From Hymenobacter sp. BT730 (GTDB lineage Bacteria; Bacteroidota; Bacteroidia; Cytophagales; Hymenobacteraceae), in NCBI RefSeq assembly GCF_030542105.1, contig NZ_JAUOFB010000001.1, forward strand, positions 1,178,001-1,242,000: a DNA stretch of 64,000 nucleotides. The letters run 5' to 3'. Position numbers and translations under genes: made by a program. The notes under the pieces were generated by a model. That model ran no database searches. It was not told where the DNA came from and saw only the letters and a program-made list of their open reading frames with translations. Position 1 is the stretch's first letter; each line of letters begins with the position of its first letter. Positions 27,561 through 36,737 of this stretch are shown here, one piece after another.

Positions 27561-28376
27561 TTACGACATAATGAAGGGGCCAGCAATACCTACTACGGTT
27601 TCCTGATCCAAGCCTTCATCAAAGGCTTCACTCACTTGCTCTTTGGTGTAGCCCAGTGTGGTAAGGTCTACGCCAGCCTGCATTACGTTAGCTTCTGAAG
27701 GGAAGGTAGTGGCCGGTTTGCCAGCACCGTAAACGGCAGCTACCGCGCCATTGGCTTCCGCGTTGGTAATCCAGTTGGCCTGCATCACGCCATTAGCACG
27801 GCGCATAGCCCGGATGTGTGAGGCATGGCGGGCTTCTACAGAGTGAATCTGCAGTGCCACGGTCAGGTAGTTATTGGGGTTGCCAGCTTCTTTAATCTCG
27901 CCGGCTTTGCCTTTGTAAGCCCGTACGCCGGTATCTTCCAACGACTGCGCATAGGCCAGGAAATTGGCGTAAGTATCGAAAGCAGGGCCAAAGTCGAAGC
28001 CTTTAGGCCGTGGATTTGCTTTGGCACCCAGCGCACCTTTCAGCAAGGTTACGTGGGCCGTTTCGTGCTTTTTAATGAGCTGAATAGCCGAGGTAGGCGC
28101 ACCGGTAGGAATCAGGCCGGCTTTGGCCAGGGCCTGAGCATAGAAGTCTTCTTCCAGATACTCCAGCAGCAGGGCGTAGTTAAAAACGTCAAATACGTCT
28201 TTGGTGCCGGCCAGCGCTTTGTTGAAGGCCGAGCCAATAGCAATAGGAGCGGCAGCCAGTGCGGCTTTCTTGCCCATAGAGGCCAGGGTGGAGAAGATGT
28301 CGCGGCGCGAGTTCAGCTTCGCCATCGTTTCAGGCTCTACTTTCTCCAGTTCAGATAGGATATGAAACAGATTCAT
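27561..28376 (-). CDS. Exported ferritin-like domain protein (copy B)
   Basis: 271 residues. SRRDIFSTLA is a twin-arginine-like segment before the hydrophobic stretch (about 35-56). Ferritin-like motifs: LEYLEEDFYAQAL, KKHETAHVTLL, LEDTGVRAYKG, HSVEARHASHIR. Shares the same motif order and the SEAFDEG C-terminal element with copy B'. 23 bp separate it from copy A upstream, so A and B are one operon. Confidence 0.82.
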   Translation of the reverse strand: MNLFHILSELEKVEPETMAKLNSRRDIFSTLASMGKKAALAAAPIAIGSAFNKALAGTKDVFDVFNYALLLEYLEEDFYAQALAKAGLIPTGAPTSAIQLIKKHETAHVTLLKGALGAKANPRPKGFDFGPAFDTYANFLAYAQSLEDTGVRAYKGKAGEIKEAGNPNNYLTVALQIHSVEARHASHIRAMRRANGVMQANWITNAEANGAVAAVYGAGKPATTFPSEANVMQAGVDLTTLGYTKEQVSEAFDEGLDQETVVGIAGPFIMS

Positions 28377-28399
28377 GGGATTCGTTCTTCAGGAGTGAG

Positions 28400-29128
28400 T
28401 TATTTACCTACGTTGCTGCCGCTGATGGTTTCTTTCACGAATGGCTGGGCGGCCTTCAGCACATCAGCAACCTCCATGGCTTTATCAAGACCAGTGGTGG
28501 GGTCCACGATGTCATCAGAAGCGAAGTCGCCGTTGTTGATCAGGTCGCGGATATAAGCGGCGTGGCGGGCTTCCACCGACACGATTTTACCAGCAATCAG
28601 CAGGTAGTTGGTGTCTTTGATCAACTTGCCGGCACCGTTATAAGCAGCTACTCCCAGATCTTCGAAGGTCTTGGCGTAGGTGAGCACTGAGGTACGGCTG
28701 GTGAAGTCAATCTTGCTGAAATCGGGAGTCAGGCCCTGAATGGCTTTGCCGGGTGCCGCCGTGTCAATGGCCTTCTTGAAGAAGTCGCGGTGAATGGCTT
28801 CGTGCTTGGCAATAGCCGTCATGTACTTGGTTTCGTCTGCGCTGATGCCAGCGTAGGGCGTAGCAATAACCTGCGCATAGAATGCGGCTTCCAGCTGCTC
28901 CAGCGCATAAGCGTAGTTCAGCACGCCTACATCCCCACTGCCCAGATCTACCGTGCCAGCACCTGGCGTTACATTATTATCTTCATCGTCATCACAGCCC
29001 GACAGTGCCAGCGCGGTAATACCAACGGCAGCACCGGTATACATCATGAAGGATCGGCGCTGGATTGGCGCGGTCAGGGGAGCGGCAAAACCTGCTTCCT
29101 CCTCACCGGAATGGAGTACTTTTGACAT
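28400..29128 (-). CDS. Ferritin-like Tat/lipoprotein (copy A)
   Basis: 242 residues from ATG 29128 (MSKVLHS). Twin-arginine segment QRRSFMMY followed by a hydrophobic stretch and lipobox ALSGC, then DDDED. Core motifs: LEQLEAAFYAQ, KHEAIHRDFF, FEDLGVAAYNGA, VSVEARHAAYIRDL. The 111-codon upstream open frame is unsupported and would cross the divergent promoter region of the BatD-like gene. Confidence 0.83.
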   Translation of the reverse strand: MSKVLHSGEEEAGFAAPLTAPIQRRSFMMYTGAAVGITALALSGCDDDEDNNVTPGAGTVDLGSGDVGVLNYAYALEQLEAAFYAQVIATPYAGISADETKYMTAIAKHEAIHRDFFKKAIDTAAPGKAIQGLTPDFSKIDFTSRTSVLTYAKTFEDLGVAAYNGAGKLIKDTNYLLIAGKIVSVEARHAAYIRDLINNGDFASDDIVDPTTGLDKAMEVADVLKAAQPFVKETISGSNVGK

Positions 29129-29379
29129 GAGAGCTAGAAATTTGGATGATGAATAGGAAACTTCAGGCAATACAAAGCCAGCACAGGCTAAAAGCTTGTT
29201 TTTCAGTGCTGAACCCGGAAAAATCCTGAATCTGACCTCACTTACGCCCTTGGCAGAAAAGCGGATTGCCAAGGCCGGAATTATGCACATAATAACTGCG
29301 AGATAATCTAATATTTGCTTGTGATTCTCCTGTAAAATGCTGATTGATAGTAAGCGAGAACGTTCAACAGGCTTTTGTG

Positions 29380-29387
29380 TAGTTTTG
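29380..29387 (+). promoter_or_regulatory. Candidate -7 promoter box for the BatD-like gene
   Basis: TAGTTTTG, exact TAnnTTTG, 23 bp upstream of the ATG. The 282-bp divergent gap (29129-29410) is otherwise without recognisable elements. Confidence 0.45.
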
Positions 29388-29410
29388 GCTTTCTGCTTTG
29401 TTGGCGCGCT

Positions 29411-30952
29411 ATGATATCCGGCTTTCGTTGGTTTTGGTTGAGTATGGGCTTGTTGCTGCACGTTTCGGCAGCAGCGCAGATAGTCGTACCTCCAGCGGCC
29501 ACCCCAACTCCGGCTACCCCCGCTCCGGCGGCTCCTGCTACCCCAACCGGTAGTGTGGCCATTGTGCTCGGGCCAACGGCATTTCCTATCAATGAGTACT
29601 TCACCATAGCTTTCCGGCTAACCGGAGCCCCCCTGGAGCGGTACTCCGCTTTTCCGGATATCGAGGGCTTCAAAAAAAGCGGCAAATCCAGCACCACTAC
29701 CACGCGCATTACCAATGGCCAGACCACCACGGAACTGACTATTACTCAGCGCTACGCTGCCTTTAAGGAAGGAGAGTTTGTGCTGAAGCCCTTTACGCTC
29801 ACTATCAATGGGCTTACCGCGCGTTCGGCAGGAGCTTCGCTGAAAGTATTACCCCAGCAGGCGGCTACTGCGCCCCCGGCCGGAGGGGTGGCGCCTGGCA
29901 TCGGCCTGCTGGATCAGCTTTTCGGCAAGCCTAAGCCCCAGGATTTTGTTGAGCCGCGTGATAATGCCTTTCTAGCCGTAGCGCCCGATAAAACCAGCGT
30001 ATATGTGGGCGAAGGTGTGAATGTGGGCCTGTATTTCTACTTGACACCCACCGACCAGGGCCTGCTGAACTTCTACAATTTTTCCAGTCAACTACCCGGA
30101 ATTCTGCGGCAGCTACGGCAGCCCACCGTGTGGGAGGAACCGTTTGATGAACAGGAAGTATTGCCTGAAGCCACGGTAGTAGGTGGTAAGCCCTATTTGC
30201 GCTACCGCCTGTATGCCGCCGAGTATTATCCGCTGACGCCCCGTACCCTGCAGCTGCCCGCGGTAGCGCTGCAAATGGTGAAATACAAAGTGGCTAAAAA
30301 GCCTGAGCCCGGCCTCGATAACCGGATGGAAGGCCTGAAAACATACTTCTCCCTCCCGCGCACCATAGCCGTAAAGCCTCTGCCGTCGCACCCGCGCCGC
30401 GACGAAGCCGTGGTGGGCTCTTACCGCCTGCTGGAGTCCATTGACCGCACCAATTTCCTAACGGGCCAGGCCTTCACCTATACCCTGCGGATTGAGGGTG
30501 AAGGCAACCTCACCGCCCTGCAGGCACCTGTGCCAGCGCCTCACCCCGGCTTGGAAATCTACGGGCCGGAAGTACAGCAGGAAACCACCCGCGCCAGTGG
30601 CCGCGTAGGTGGGCGCAAAACTTTTCGCTACCGCCTGATAGCCCGCCAGCCCGGCACCGTGCCGCTGGATAGTCTGTTTTCTATTCTGACGTTTGATCCG
30701 GTGGCAGCGCGCTACGTTACCTTGCGCCCCGAACTACACGTGGTAGTAAGTGGTGCCCCGCGGATGCTGCGCACCCTCAGCGCCCGCACTTCCGACCCGT
30801 ATTATGAGCAGCGCCTTTTTAATTACGATAATACCCTGCGGCCCCTGCATACGCCGGACTTTGTGCGCCGCTATGCCAACCTGCTGCTGGTTGCCCTGTT
30901 TCTGTTGACGGTAGTGGGCTGGTGGCGTGGGAATGCCGGCCCCCGGAGCTAG
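29411..30952 (+). CDS. BatD-like exported protein
   Basis: 513 residues. Signal peptide (1-23, ending SAAAQ), a Pro/Ala/Thr linker, several beta-sandwich modules, and one C-terminal membrane helix (about 485-505) followed by a short cytosolic tail. The pattern TTTRITNGQTTTELTITQRY with AAFKEGEFVLKPF is typical of BatD (oxygen-tolerance Bat proteins of Bacteroidota). No batA/B/C/E genes accompany it here. Start ATG 29411 rather than the upstream TTG. Confidence 0.8.
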   Translation: MISGFRWFWLSMGLLLHVSAAAQIVVPPAATPTPATPAPAAPATPTGSVAIVLGPTAFPINEYFTIAFRLTGAPLERYSAFPDIEGFKKSGKSSTTTTRITNGQTTTELTITQRYAAFKEGEFVLKPFTLTINGLTARSAGASLKVLPQQAATAPPAGGVAPGIGLLDQLFGKPKPQDFVEPRDNAFLAVAPDKTSVYVGEGVNVGLYFYLTPTDQGLLNFYNFSSQLPGILRQLRQPTVWEEPFDEQEVLPEATVVGGKPYLRYRLYAAEYYPLTPRTLQLPAVALQMVKYKVAKKPEPGLDNRMEGLKTYFSLPRTIAVKPLPSHPRRDEAVVGSYRLLESIDRTNFLTGQAFTYTLRIEGEGNLTALQAPVPAPHPGLEIYGPEVQQETTRASGRVGGRKTFRYRLIARQPGTVPLDSLFSILTFDPVAARYVTLRPELHVVVSGAPRMLRTLSARTSDPYYEQRLFNYDNTLRPLHTPDFVRRYANLLLVALFLLTVVGWWRGNAGPRS

Positions 30953-31038
30953 CTTGCGCCAGGTTTTAGCACCAGCGCTCCAGTCAGCGTTATGGTGACT
31001 TTTATTTTGACCACAGTACAGGCTCAGCCTGAATTTTT

Positions 31039-32118
31039 ATGAGCAATACCTACGGCCGCCTGTTTCGCATTACCACATTCGGCGAGTCGCATGGGCCCGG
31101 CATTGGTGTTATTCTGGATGGGTGCCCGGCAGGTCTGGCCGTGACCACCGAAGAAATTCAGGCTGCTCTGGACCGCCGCCGTCCAGGGCAGAGCGACCTA
31201 ACCACGCCCCGCAAAGAGGCCGACCAGGTAGAAGTGCTGTCGGGGTTATTCGGTGGCTATACCACGGGCACGCCCATCAGCCTGCTCATCCGCAACCAGG
31301 ACCAGGCCAGCCATGACTATTCCCACATCGAGCATGCCTACCGCCCCTCCCACGCCGACTATACCTACGACCAGAAATATGGCCGCCGCGACTACCGTGG
31401 TGGAGGCCGCAGCTCGGCCCGCGAAACAGCGGCCCGCGTAGCCGCCGGTGCTATTGCCGCCGCTTTTCTGCGCCAACACGGTATTTTGGCCCAAAGCTAC
31501 GTGTCGCAGGTAGGGGCCGTGCAGGTGCCCGTAGGTCATGAACAGTTGGATTGGGGGCTGATTGATACGAACCCCGTACGCTGCCCGCACCCGGAAACGG
31601 CCGAGCGCATGGCCGAGCTCATCCGCCAGACCCGTGACCGGCACGATACGGTGGGTGGCATAGTAACGGGCGTGGTGCACGGCGTGCCCGCCGGCCTGGG
31701 CGAGCCGGTGTTTGATAAGCTGCACGCCGAGTTGGGCAAAGCCATGCTGAGCATCAATGCAGTGAAGGCTTTTGAATACGGCTCCGGTTTTGCCGGCACG
31801 CTGCTATTCGGCTCTGAGCACAACGACCAGTTTTACACCGATGAAAATGGCGCGGTGCGCACCCGCACCAATCATAGCGGAGGCATTCAGGGCGGCATCA
31901 GCAACGGGCAGGAAATTTATTTTCGGGTAGCGTTTAAGCCCGTAGCCACCATTCTGCAGCCCCAGGCCACCATTAATGACCAGGGCGAGGAAATTACTCT
32001 GGCCGGCCGGGGGCGCCACGACCCCTGCGTGTTACCGCGCGCCGTTCCCATTGTAGATGCCATGACCAATCTGGTGCTGGCCGATATGCTGTTGCGCGCC
32101 CGCGCTAACCGGGTATAA
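31039..32118 (+). CDS. aroC: Chorismate synthase
   Basis: 359 residues. Converts EPSP to chorismate using reduced FMN, the last common step of aromatic amino-acid synthesis. Signature motifs: [12 protein letters not shown] (14-25), [24 protein letters not shown] in two parts around 120-143, SIGGIQGG-like [13 protein letters not shown] and the end [19 protein letters not shown]. 87 bp after the BatD-like gene. Confidence 0.97.
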   Translation: MSNTYGRLFRITTFGESHGPGIGVILDGCPAGLAVTTEEIQAALDRRRPGQSDLTTPRKEADQVEVLSGLFGGYTTGTPISLLIRNQDQASHDYSHIEHAYRPSHADYTYDQKYGRRDYRGGGRSSARETAARVAAGAIAAAFLRQHGILAQSYVSQVGAVQVPVGHEQLDWGLIDTNPVRCPHPETAERMAELIRQTRDRHDTVGGIVTGVVHGVPAGLGEPVFDKLHAELGKAMLSINAVKAFEYGSGFAGTLLFGSEHNDQFYTDENGAVRTRTNHSGGIQGGISNGQEIYFRVAFKPVATILQPQATINDQGEEITLAGRGRHDPCVLPRAVPIVDAMTNLVLADMLLRARANRV

Positions 32119-32130
32119 GCTCTTGCTGCG

Positions 32131-32138
32131 TACCTTTG
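32131..32138 (+). promoter_or_regulatory. Candidate -7 promoter box for the Nfu-type gene
   Basis: TACCTTTG, exact TAnnTTTG, 76 bp upstream of the ATG. Confidence 0.4.
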
Positions 32139-32213
32139 TAACATATGCCGCCGGTTCCTTGTTGTACTGCCGGATTCTCCAGTTCCCGCTGATTCCTAAG
32201 CCCTTCATTTCTT

Positions 32214-32834
32214 ATGAATACTACTTCCCCTACCGCGCCGGTTTCCATCTACGCCGAAGCCTCGCCCAACCCTGAGTCCATGAAGTTTGTGCTCAACGCC
32301 ACGCTGGTAAGCGAAGGTGTAAGCGTAGACTACCCGAACGTGGAGGCCGCCGCCAACTCGCCGCTGGCTCAGGAGCTATTTAACTTTGATTATGTAGGCC
32401 GCGTGTTCATTGCGCAGAACTTCGTAACCATCACCAAAACCTCCGAGCATCAGTGGACGCAGCTGATTCCGGAACTGCGCACCTTCCTGAAGTCGTACGT
32501 GGAAGCCGGTGGTCCCATCTTCACCGTAGATCCTACTGCCGAGCACAAAGCCGCCCAGACTGCCGCCGCCGGCGACTCGTCGGAGCAGGATCAGCAAACC
32601 AGCCAGAAAATCATCGACCTGCTGGAAAACTACGTGCGCCCCGCCGTGGAGCAGGATGGTGGCAACATCACCTTCCGCAGCTATAAAGACGGCGTGGTAA
32701 CTGTAAACCTGCAGGGCTCCTGCTCCGGCTGTCCCTCTGCCACCGTTACGCTGAAATCAGGCATTGAAAACCTGTTGAAGCGTATGGTCCCCGAAGTAAC
32801 TGAAGTTGTAGCGGAAGGCATTATTGCCCACTAA
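32214..32834 (+). CDS. Nfu-type Fe-S cluster scaffold/carrier
   Basis: 206 residues. An N-terminal Nfu domain (about 10-100; NPESMKFVLN, PLAQELFNFDYVGRVFIAQNF) precedes the C-terminal NifU-like domain with the cluster-binding CSGC at Cys170/Cys173 (VNLQGSCSGCPSATVTLKSG). Such proteins carry [4Fe-4S] clusters to target enzymes. Cytosolic. Own promoter box and terminator suggest a monocistronic unit. Confidence 0.93.
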   Translation: MNTTSPTAPVSIYAEASPNPESMKFVLNATLVSEGVSVDYPNVEAAANSPLAQELFNFDYVGRVFIAQNFVTITKTSEHQWTQLIPELRTFLKSYVEAGGPIFTVDPTAEHKAAQTAAAGDSSEQDQQTSQKIIDLLENYVRPAVEQDGGNITFRSYKDGVVTVNLQGSCSGCPSATVTLKSGIENLLKRMVPEVTEVVAEGIIAH

Positions 32835-32843
32835 TCTCATACA

Positions 32844-32893
32844 CCAGAAACAAGAAAAGCCCGGCTAGCTAGCCGGGCTTTTCTTGTTTCTGG
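32844..32893. terminator. 50-bp perfect palindrome, bidirectional terminator
   Basis: The whole 50-bp sequence is its own reverse complement, centred on GCTAGC. Stems contain GCCCGGC next to A4/T4. It sits between the stops of the Nfu-type gene and the convergent CHRD gene (6 bp from the latter). Confidence 0.85.
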
Positions 32894-32899
32894 GTGCTA

Positions 32900-33340
32900 T
32901 TACTGCACCGTAATGTTGCCACGAATTTCACCACCCGGTAAGGCAGTTGTGTGCAGGTTGGTATAGGTTTCGCCCGCTAGCAGTTTCGCTCCATTTTCTT
33001 CTGAAAGGGTTTCGGAGCCCGTGATGGGGGAGGTGCTGACGTTGGCAAACGGGACAATAATGGGGCCGTTGACTCCCGGTGCTGCCTGGTGAATGTGGCC
33101 GGCTGTAGGCGTCAGGCCCTGGTAGGTTACGGTGTAGCTAATCAGGCGGGTATTGGTATTATAAGTGCCCGTAAAGCTGCCAGTAGCGGTGGAGGTAGTG
33201 GCAGGTACCTCCTGTGCCCCATTGAGCGTGGCCTGCAGCTGCACGGTATTGTTAGCCAGCGTATCGTCCTCATCATCGTCGCACGCGGGGGCAGCTGCCA
33301 GCGCAAGCAATAAGCCGAAAGCATACAAGGAAGTTCTCAT
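32900..33340 (-). CDS. CHRD-domain exported protein
   Basis: 146 residues. Signal region 1-20 ending in APAC, then a run of acidic residues (DDDEDD) as in surface-exposed or anchored lipoproteins; the lipobox is not canonical. The CHRD domain covers about 30-146 (ATLNGAQEVPA, GHIHQAAPGVNGPI, NLHTTALPGGEIRG). CHRD is found in chordin and in many bacterial secreted proteins of unknown function. Start ATG 33340; the 18-codon extension is unsupported. Confidence 0.85.
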   Translation of the reverse strand: MRTSLYAFGLLLALAAAPACDDDEDDTLANNTVQLQATLNGAQEVPATTSTATGSFTGTYNTNTRLISYTVTYQGLTPTAGHIHQAAPGVNGPIIVPFANVSTSPITGSETLSEENGAKLLAGETYTNLHTTALPGGEIRGNITVQ

Positions 33341-33387
33341 AAGGCTAATGGCAGGTATAGTTTTAGCAAGATGCTGGGCCGCATACA

Positions 33388-34305
33388 CTACCATTTGCGG
33401 GTTTTCTCCCCGGCAAATGAAAAAGCCCGGGAAATATTAAAGCCAAAGTAGATATCCCCATCGAAGAAGTCGCCGGAGGTGCGTGGAATAAACAGCGGCT
33501 CAATCATGGCTTGCGCATTGGTCACGTGCAGCTGAAATACGTGGCCGCCGGTTTCTATATCGAAGCCCAAGCCCACGGAATTGCGGAAATCGTCGGCGGT
33601 GGCACCGGGTAGTACATAGTAATACTCGGCGGTAAGTGCCACGCGCTGCGTCAGTTTCTGGCGACCAGCCACGCCCAGCGCCCACACATCATTCTGGTCA
33701 TGGGGGGTGTTTACCAGGTTACGGTGAATGAAGGTGGGCATGACTTGCAAAGAAAGCCGCTCTGATACCTTGCGGGCCACCAATGCCTGAGCCGTATAGG
33801 CAACGCGTGTACGAAAAGGTCGCTCGGGGCCACTGTAACGCAGGCTGGTAAGCGCGGTGGTTCCCAGCAGCGTTACCGACACTGGCACGGCTCCAGCACC
33901 GATTTGCTGTTGCAACAGGCGGTATTTCGCAAAGGCATCAAAGGTTTTTTCCAGCGAGCTGCGCCCAATGCCTACAGCCAGCCGGTCCGTAAGACCATAT
34001 TCCAGCCCTAAGCGAATAGTGGCAGCATCCAGCCCAAAAAAGTTATAAGCCCCGCTATTCAGCGGCCCAAAGCGGTGCGAAATCAAAAACAGCAACACCT
34101 GCGCCTTGGGCGTTTCTACGGATTGGCCATTAATAACCCGCGTACCTTTGAAGGTAGCCGATACCGGCGCGGCGCTATCAGCCGGCACCTGCTGGTTTAG
34201 CTGCTGAAGCAGGTCCTGGCCAGGTGTATCCTGTGCCGGACTAAGCCGCGGGAGTATTCCGGCAGTGAGCAGCAGAAGAAAGAGAAACAGACGCCGGCAA
34301 CGCAT
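33388..34305 (-). CDS. DUF5777 beta-barrel protein
   Basis: 305 residues. Signal peptide (1-25), then SATFKGTRVINGQSVE and FLISHRFGPLNSGAYNFFGLD, the DUF5777 hallmark, followed by repeated amphipathic strands ending in FGFNISRAFSF. Predicted outer-membrane barrel. It ends a set with YceI (12 bp upstream) and a cytochrome c, an association I recall from other Bacteroidota. Confidence 0.85.
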   Translation of the reverse strand: MRCRRLFLFLLLLTAGILPRLSPAQDTPGQDLLQQLNQQVPADSAAPVSATFKGTRVINGQSVETPKAQVLLFLISHRFGPLNSGAYNFFGLDAATIRLGLEYGLTDRLAVGIGRSSLEKTFDAFAKYRLLQQQIGAGAVPVSVTLLGTTALTSLRYSGPERPFRTRVAYTAQALVARKVSERLSLQVMPTFIHRNLVNTPHDQNDVWALGVAGRQKLTQRVALTAEYYYVLPGATADDFRNSVGLGFDIETGGHVFQLHVTNAQAMIEPLFIPRTSGDFFDGDIYFGFNISRAFSFAGEKTRKW

Positions 34306-34317
34306 ATGCAGCTAAGC

Positions 34318-34878
34318 TTAGGGTTGGGGAACAGGCGGGCACAGCATATTCACGGTCACGCCCACTGACTTGGCAATATGGTCGCGCACCAGCCGGGGAA
34401 TCACAATATTGTAATCGGCCGGAGCCACGTTGAACTTAGCATTAAGCTGCAGACCGTTGCTGCGCAGCTCCAGGGTGCCGGGCACCCGCACCCGGTGCGT
34501 TACGCCGTGAATGGTCAAGTCGCCCTCGGCTTGTACCGGTTGTGGACCGCCTGCCTGCAAAGCGTTGGTGTTCAGCCCTAAGACCTTTCCTACAAATGTG
34601 GATTTCGGGTACCGGTCCGATTCCACGTAGTTTTCGTTAAAATGCTCCTGCATCAGCCCATTGGGGAATACGAAGGATTTCATGGGCACATTAAAAGCCA
34701 GCTGACCGGTGCCCAGGTCAATGATGCCGCCGGCCTTTTCGCTTTTTGCCTCAATATCTTCCAGCGGCGCAGCGGAGTAAAAGCTGATGCGCCCACTATG
34801 CGTCATGTACCGGCTCTGCCCGAAGGCCGCTGTATGCAGCAGGAGCGCTAGGAAAATCAACCGGAGCAGTTTCATCAT
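34318..34878 (-). CDS. YceI-family exported protein
   Basis: 186 residues. Signal peptide ending HTAAFGQ, then the YceI lipocalin-like fold (GRISFYSAAPLEDIEA, VPMKSFVFPNGLMQEHFNENY, YPKSTFVGKV, GDLTIHGVTHRV). YceI proteins bind polyisoprenoid lipids; here periplasmic. The start may be ATG 34878 or the next codon ATG 34875. Middle gene of the cytochrome c - YceI - DUF5777 set. Confidence 0.9.
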   Translation of the reverse strand: MMKLLRLIFLALLLHTAAFGQSRYMTHSGRISFYSAAPLEDIEAKSEKAGGIIDLGTGQLAFNVPMKSFVFPNGLMQEHFNENYVESDRYPKSTFVGKVLGLNTNALQAGGPQPVQAEGDLTIHGVTHRVRVPGTLELRSNGLQLNAKFNVAPADYNIVIPRLVRDHIAKSVGVTVNMLCPPVPQP

Positions 34879-34901
34879 CAGTAAGAAATCGGGGTGAGAA
34901 C

Positions 34902-35264
34902 TCAGTTATCCGGAGCGCCGGCTTCTACCCAGGCCCGAATGGCAGCTATATCGCAGGCGCTGAGCTGCGGGGCATCCTTGGGCATGGCCGGAAAGCCCGG
35001 CGAGTGTGTGACTACGCCCAACAGGGTGCCATGCTCAGCCAGGTGCTGGACCTCATGCACATCCTCCAAGACAATGCCGCTTTCGGCTATAGCGCTGCTG
35101 TGGCAGGAAAGGCAGTTGGCCTGCAGAATAGGGGCAATGGTACCCTGGTAGGTAACGGCGGAGGTATTGCAGACCGGGGCCGGAAACAGCTCTTCGGCAT
35201 TATCGTAGGCGCACCCTGTAGCCAGGCACAGTGGCCCGGCTAGCATGAGCAGTCGGCGTAACAT
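34902..35264 (-). CDS. Mono-haem c-type cytochrome lipoprotein
   Basis: 120 residues. Lipobox LATGC with Cys18; haem attachment CLSCH at 51-55, and a candidate distal Met in PAMPKDA (about 93). The layout of TIAPILQANCLSCHSS is like planctomycete-type/photosystem-type cytochromes. Predicted to be an inner- or outer-membrane-anchored electron carrier. Upstream of YceI by 23 bp and in the same operon. Confidence 0.88.
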   Translation of the reverse strand: MLRRLLMLAGPLCLATGCAYDNAEELFPAPVCNTSAVTYQGTIAPILQANCLSCHSSAIAESGIVLEDVHEVQHLAEHGTLLGVVTHSPGFPAMPKDAPQLSACDIAAIRAWVEAGAPDN

Positions 35265-35294
35265 AGAAAACAGGTTTTCAGTGTGACGTATACC

Positions 35295-36737
35295 TTATTT
35301 GGACGCCAGTACAGAAGGTAATAGCCGGTATTGTACCGAGAAAAACACCCCGGCGCTGCTCAGCTTCACCTTGCCATAGCCCACGCCACCCAGCGGAACT
35401 TTCACAAAAGGCTCGGCACGCACGCCCCACCGGGCCTGCAACTGCCGCTCATACCCGGCTGAGAAATTCAACACGCTCAGCGGGTGGTTGCTACCATTTA
35501 CTACCTGCTTTGTGCGGCGCACCGGCTGGTTGTAATAGGTATACCAAAGCTCGTACTGCTCGTCGCGCATGAGCAGCGACGATAGGCCTGCGCTGGCAAA
35601 TACCTGGTAAGTAGGCCGGTAAAGCAGCGCATAGCGTAGGTTCAGCGGAATATCCAGCATGCCGCACACAGCATATACCCGGTCCAGGGGCGTTTTGCCA
35701 TATTGCACGTGGTAGTCAGAGCCGCGGGTCTCATAGCGCTTCACCGCGTGCAATATTCCCGTGTTCAAACTCAGCCGGGGCGTGAAAAAGTATTCGAGCT
35801 GCACGCCCACGTCGCGGCCGGCTCTCTCTACATCAGACATGCGTACGGCACTTACTTCCGGCGCATATTGCAGGGCCACGCCCAAGCGGTAGGCAGGAAT
35901 TTGGCGCTTCTTTTTCGGGCTACTGGAAGTATCCACAGGCTCTGCAGCCGCTACCCCAGGTGCGTAAGCTACTGCCGTAGAATCAGGAGAGGAGGGAACG
36001 GAAGAAGTATCCACTGCTGCTGTTAAAGCAGAAGGGGAAGTCTGGTCCTGTTTAGCAGGAGGCAACAGCGTGACAGCGCCACTAGCCAACTCAGGCGCCG
36101 GCTTGTCCGCAATAGCCGAGCTAGCTGGCGAAGGGCTAAACTGTATAGCGGAAAGAACAGTCCTGTTAGCCGCCAGGGAGGAAGATGCCTCAGGAGTTTC
36201 TGTGGGGTACTTGGTCGGTTTAGCTCGTTTTCTAGCCGTAGGAACCAGCACCAAGAAGCGCTTTCCACGAGGAGTAATAGCCGTCTGTGGCGCTGGTTTT
36301 TCCAAGGGTACCACCACTGCCGTTGCTGGCGCTTCCGCTGCTTTTCTCCGCAAAAAGTAGGTCGGAGCTTGGACGTCAGAAGGCTCTTTAGGATGCGCAA
36401 GGCGCGGTAAAGTGCGGGGCACAGCTTGCGAAAGGCTAAACCCTTCTGCGGCGGCAACGGCCGGTTGGCGTACCCTGCGCGCGGCGGTTTCGCCCGGGGC
36501 TAGTTCCTGCAGGCTCGGCAAATAAGTAAACCACCCTATGAGCAGCAGCGCCACCAGCCCCAGCTCCACCACAAACCAGCGTAGCACGCGGCGCATGGCC
36601 AGTTGATAGCGCTCCAGGCTATTGAGCTGCAGCTCCATGCGGTGCCAGCCCTCGGTGGCATCCACGGAAGGGTAGGATCCGGCATTTCGCCGAAACAGAG
36701 CATCCAGCTCTTCATCCGATAGATTCGGCGTGGGCAT
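35295..36737 (-). CDS. Membrane helix + periplasmic linker + C-terminal beta-barrel-like protein, partner of the ECF sigma gene
   Basis: 480 residues. A cytosolic N-terminus of about 50 residues (LSDEELDALFRRNAGSYPS) leads into one membrane helix (54-74). A long Pro/Ala/Thr/Lys-rich linker (80-290) follows, and the last ~185 residues have porin-like strands (YRLGVALQYAPE, GVQLEYFFTPRLSLNTG, NLRYALLYRPTYQVFASAG). I read it as spanning from cytosol to outer membrane. The N-terminus overlaps the ECF sigma gene by 26 bp, so it is a plausible anti-sigma or signal-receiving partner. I know no family name. Confidence 0.78.
   Translation of the reverse strand: MPTPNLSDEELDALFRRNAGSYPSVDATEGWHRMELQLNSLERYQLAMRRVLRWFVVELGLVALLLIGWFTYLPSLQELAPGETAARRVRQPAVAAAEGFSLSQAVPRTLPRLAHPKEPSDVQAPTYFLRRKAAEAPATAVVVPLEKPAPQTAITPRGKRFLVLVPTARKRAKPTKYPTETPEASSSLAANRTVLSAIQFSPSPASSAIADKPAPELASGAVTLLPPAKQDQTSPSALTAAVDTSSVPSSPDSTAVAYAPGVAAAEPVDTSSSPKKKRQIPAYRLGVALQYAPEVSAVRMSDVERAGRDVGVQLEYFFTPRLSLNTGILHAVKRYETRGSDYHVQYGKTPLDRVYAVCGMLDIPLNLRYALLYRPTYQVFASAGLSSLLMRDEQYELWYTYYNQPVRRTKQVVNGSNHPLSVLNFSAGYERQLQARWGVRAEPFVKVPLGGVGYGKVKLSSAGVFFSVQYRLLPSVLASK

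Noticed and set aside
28400..29461. 111-codon N-terminal extension of ferritin-like copy A
   Set aside because: It has no conserved sequence and crosses the divergent promoter region; the ATG at 29128 directly precedes the signal peptide.
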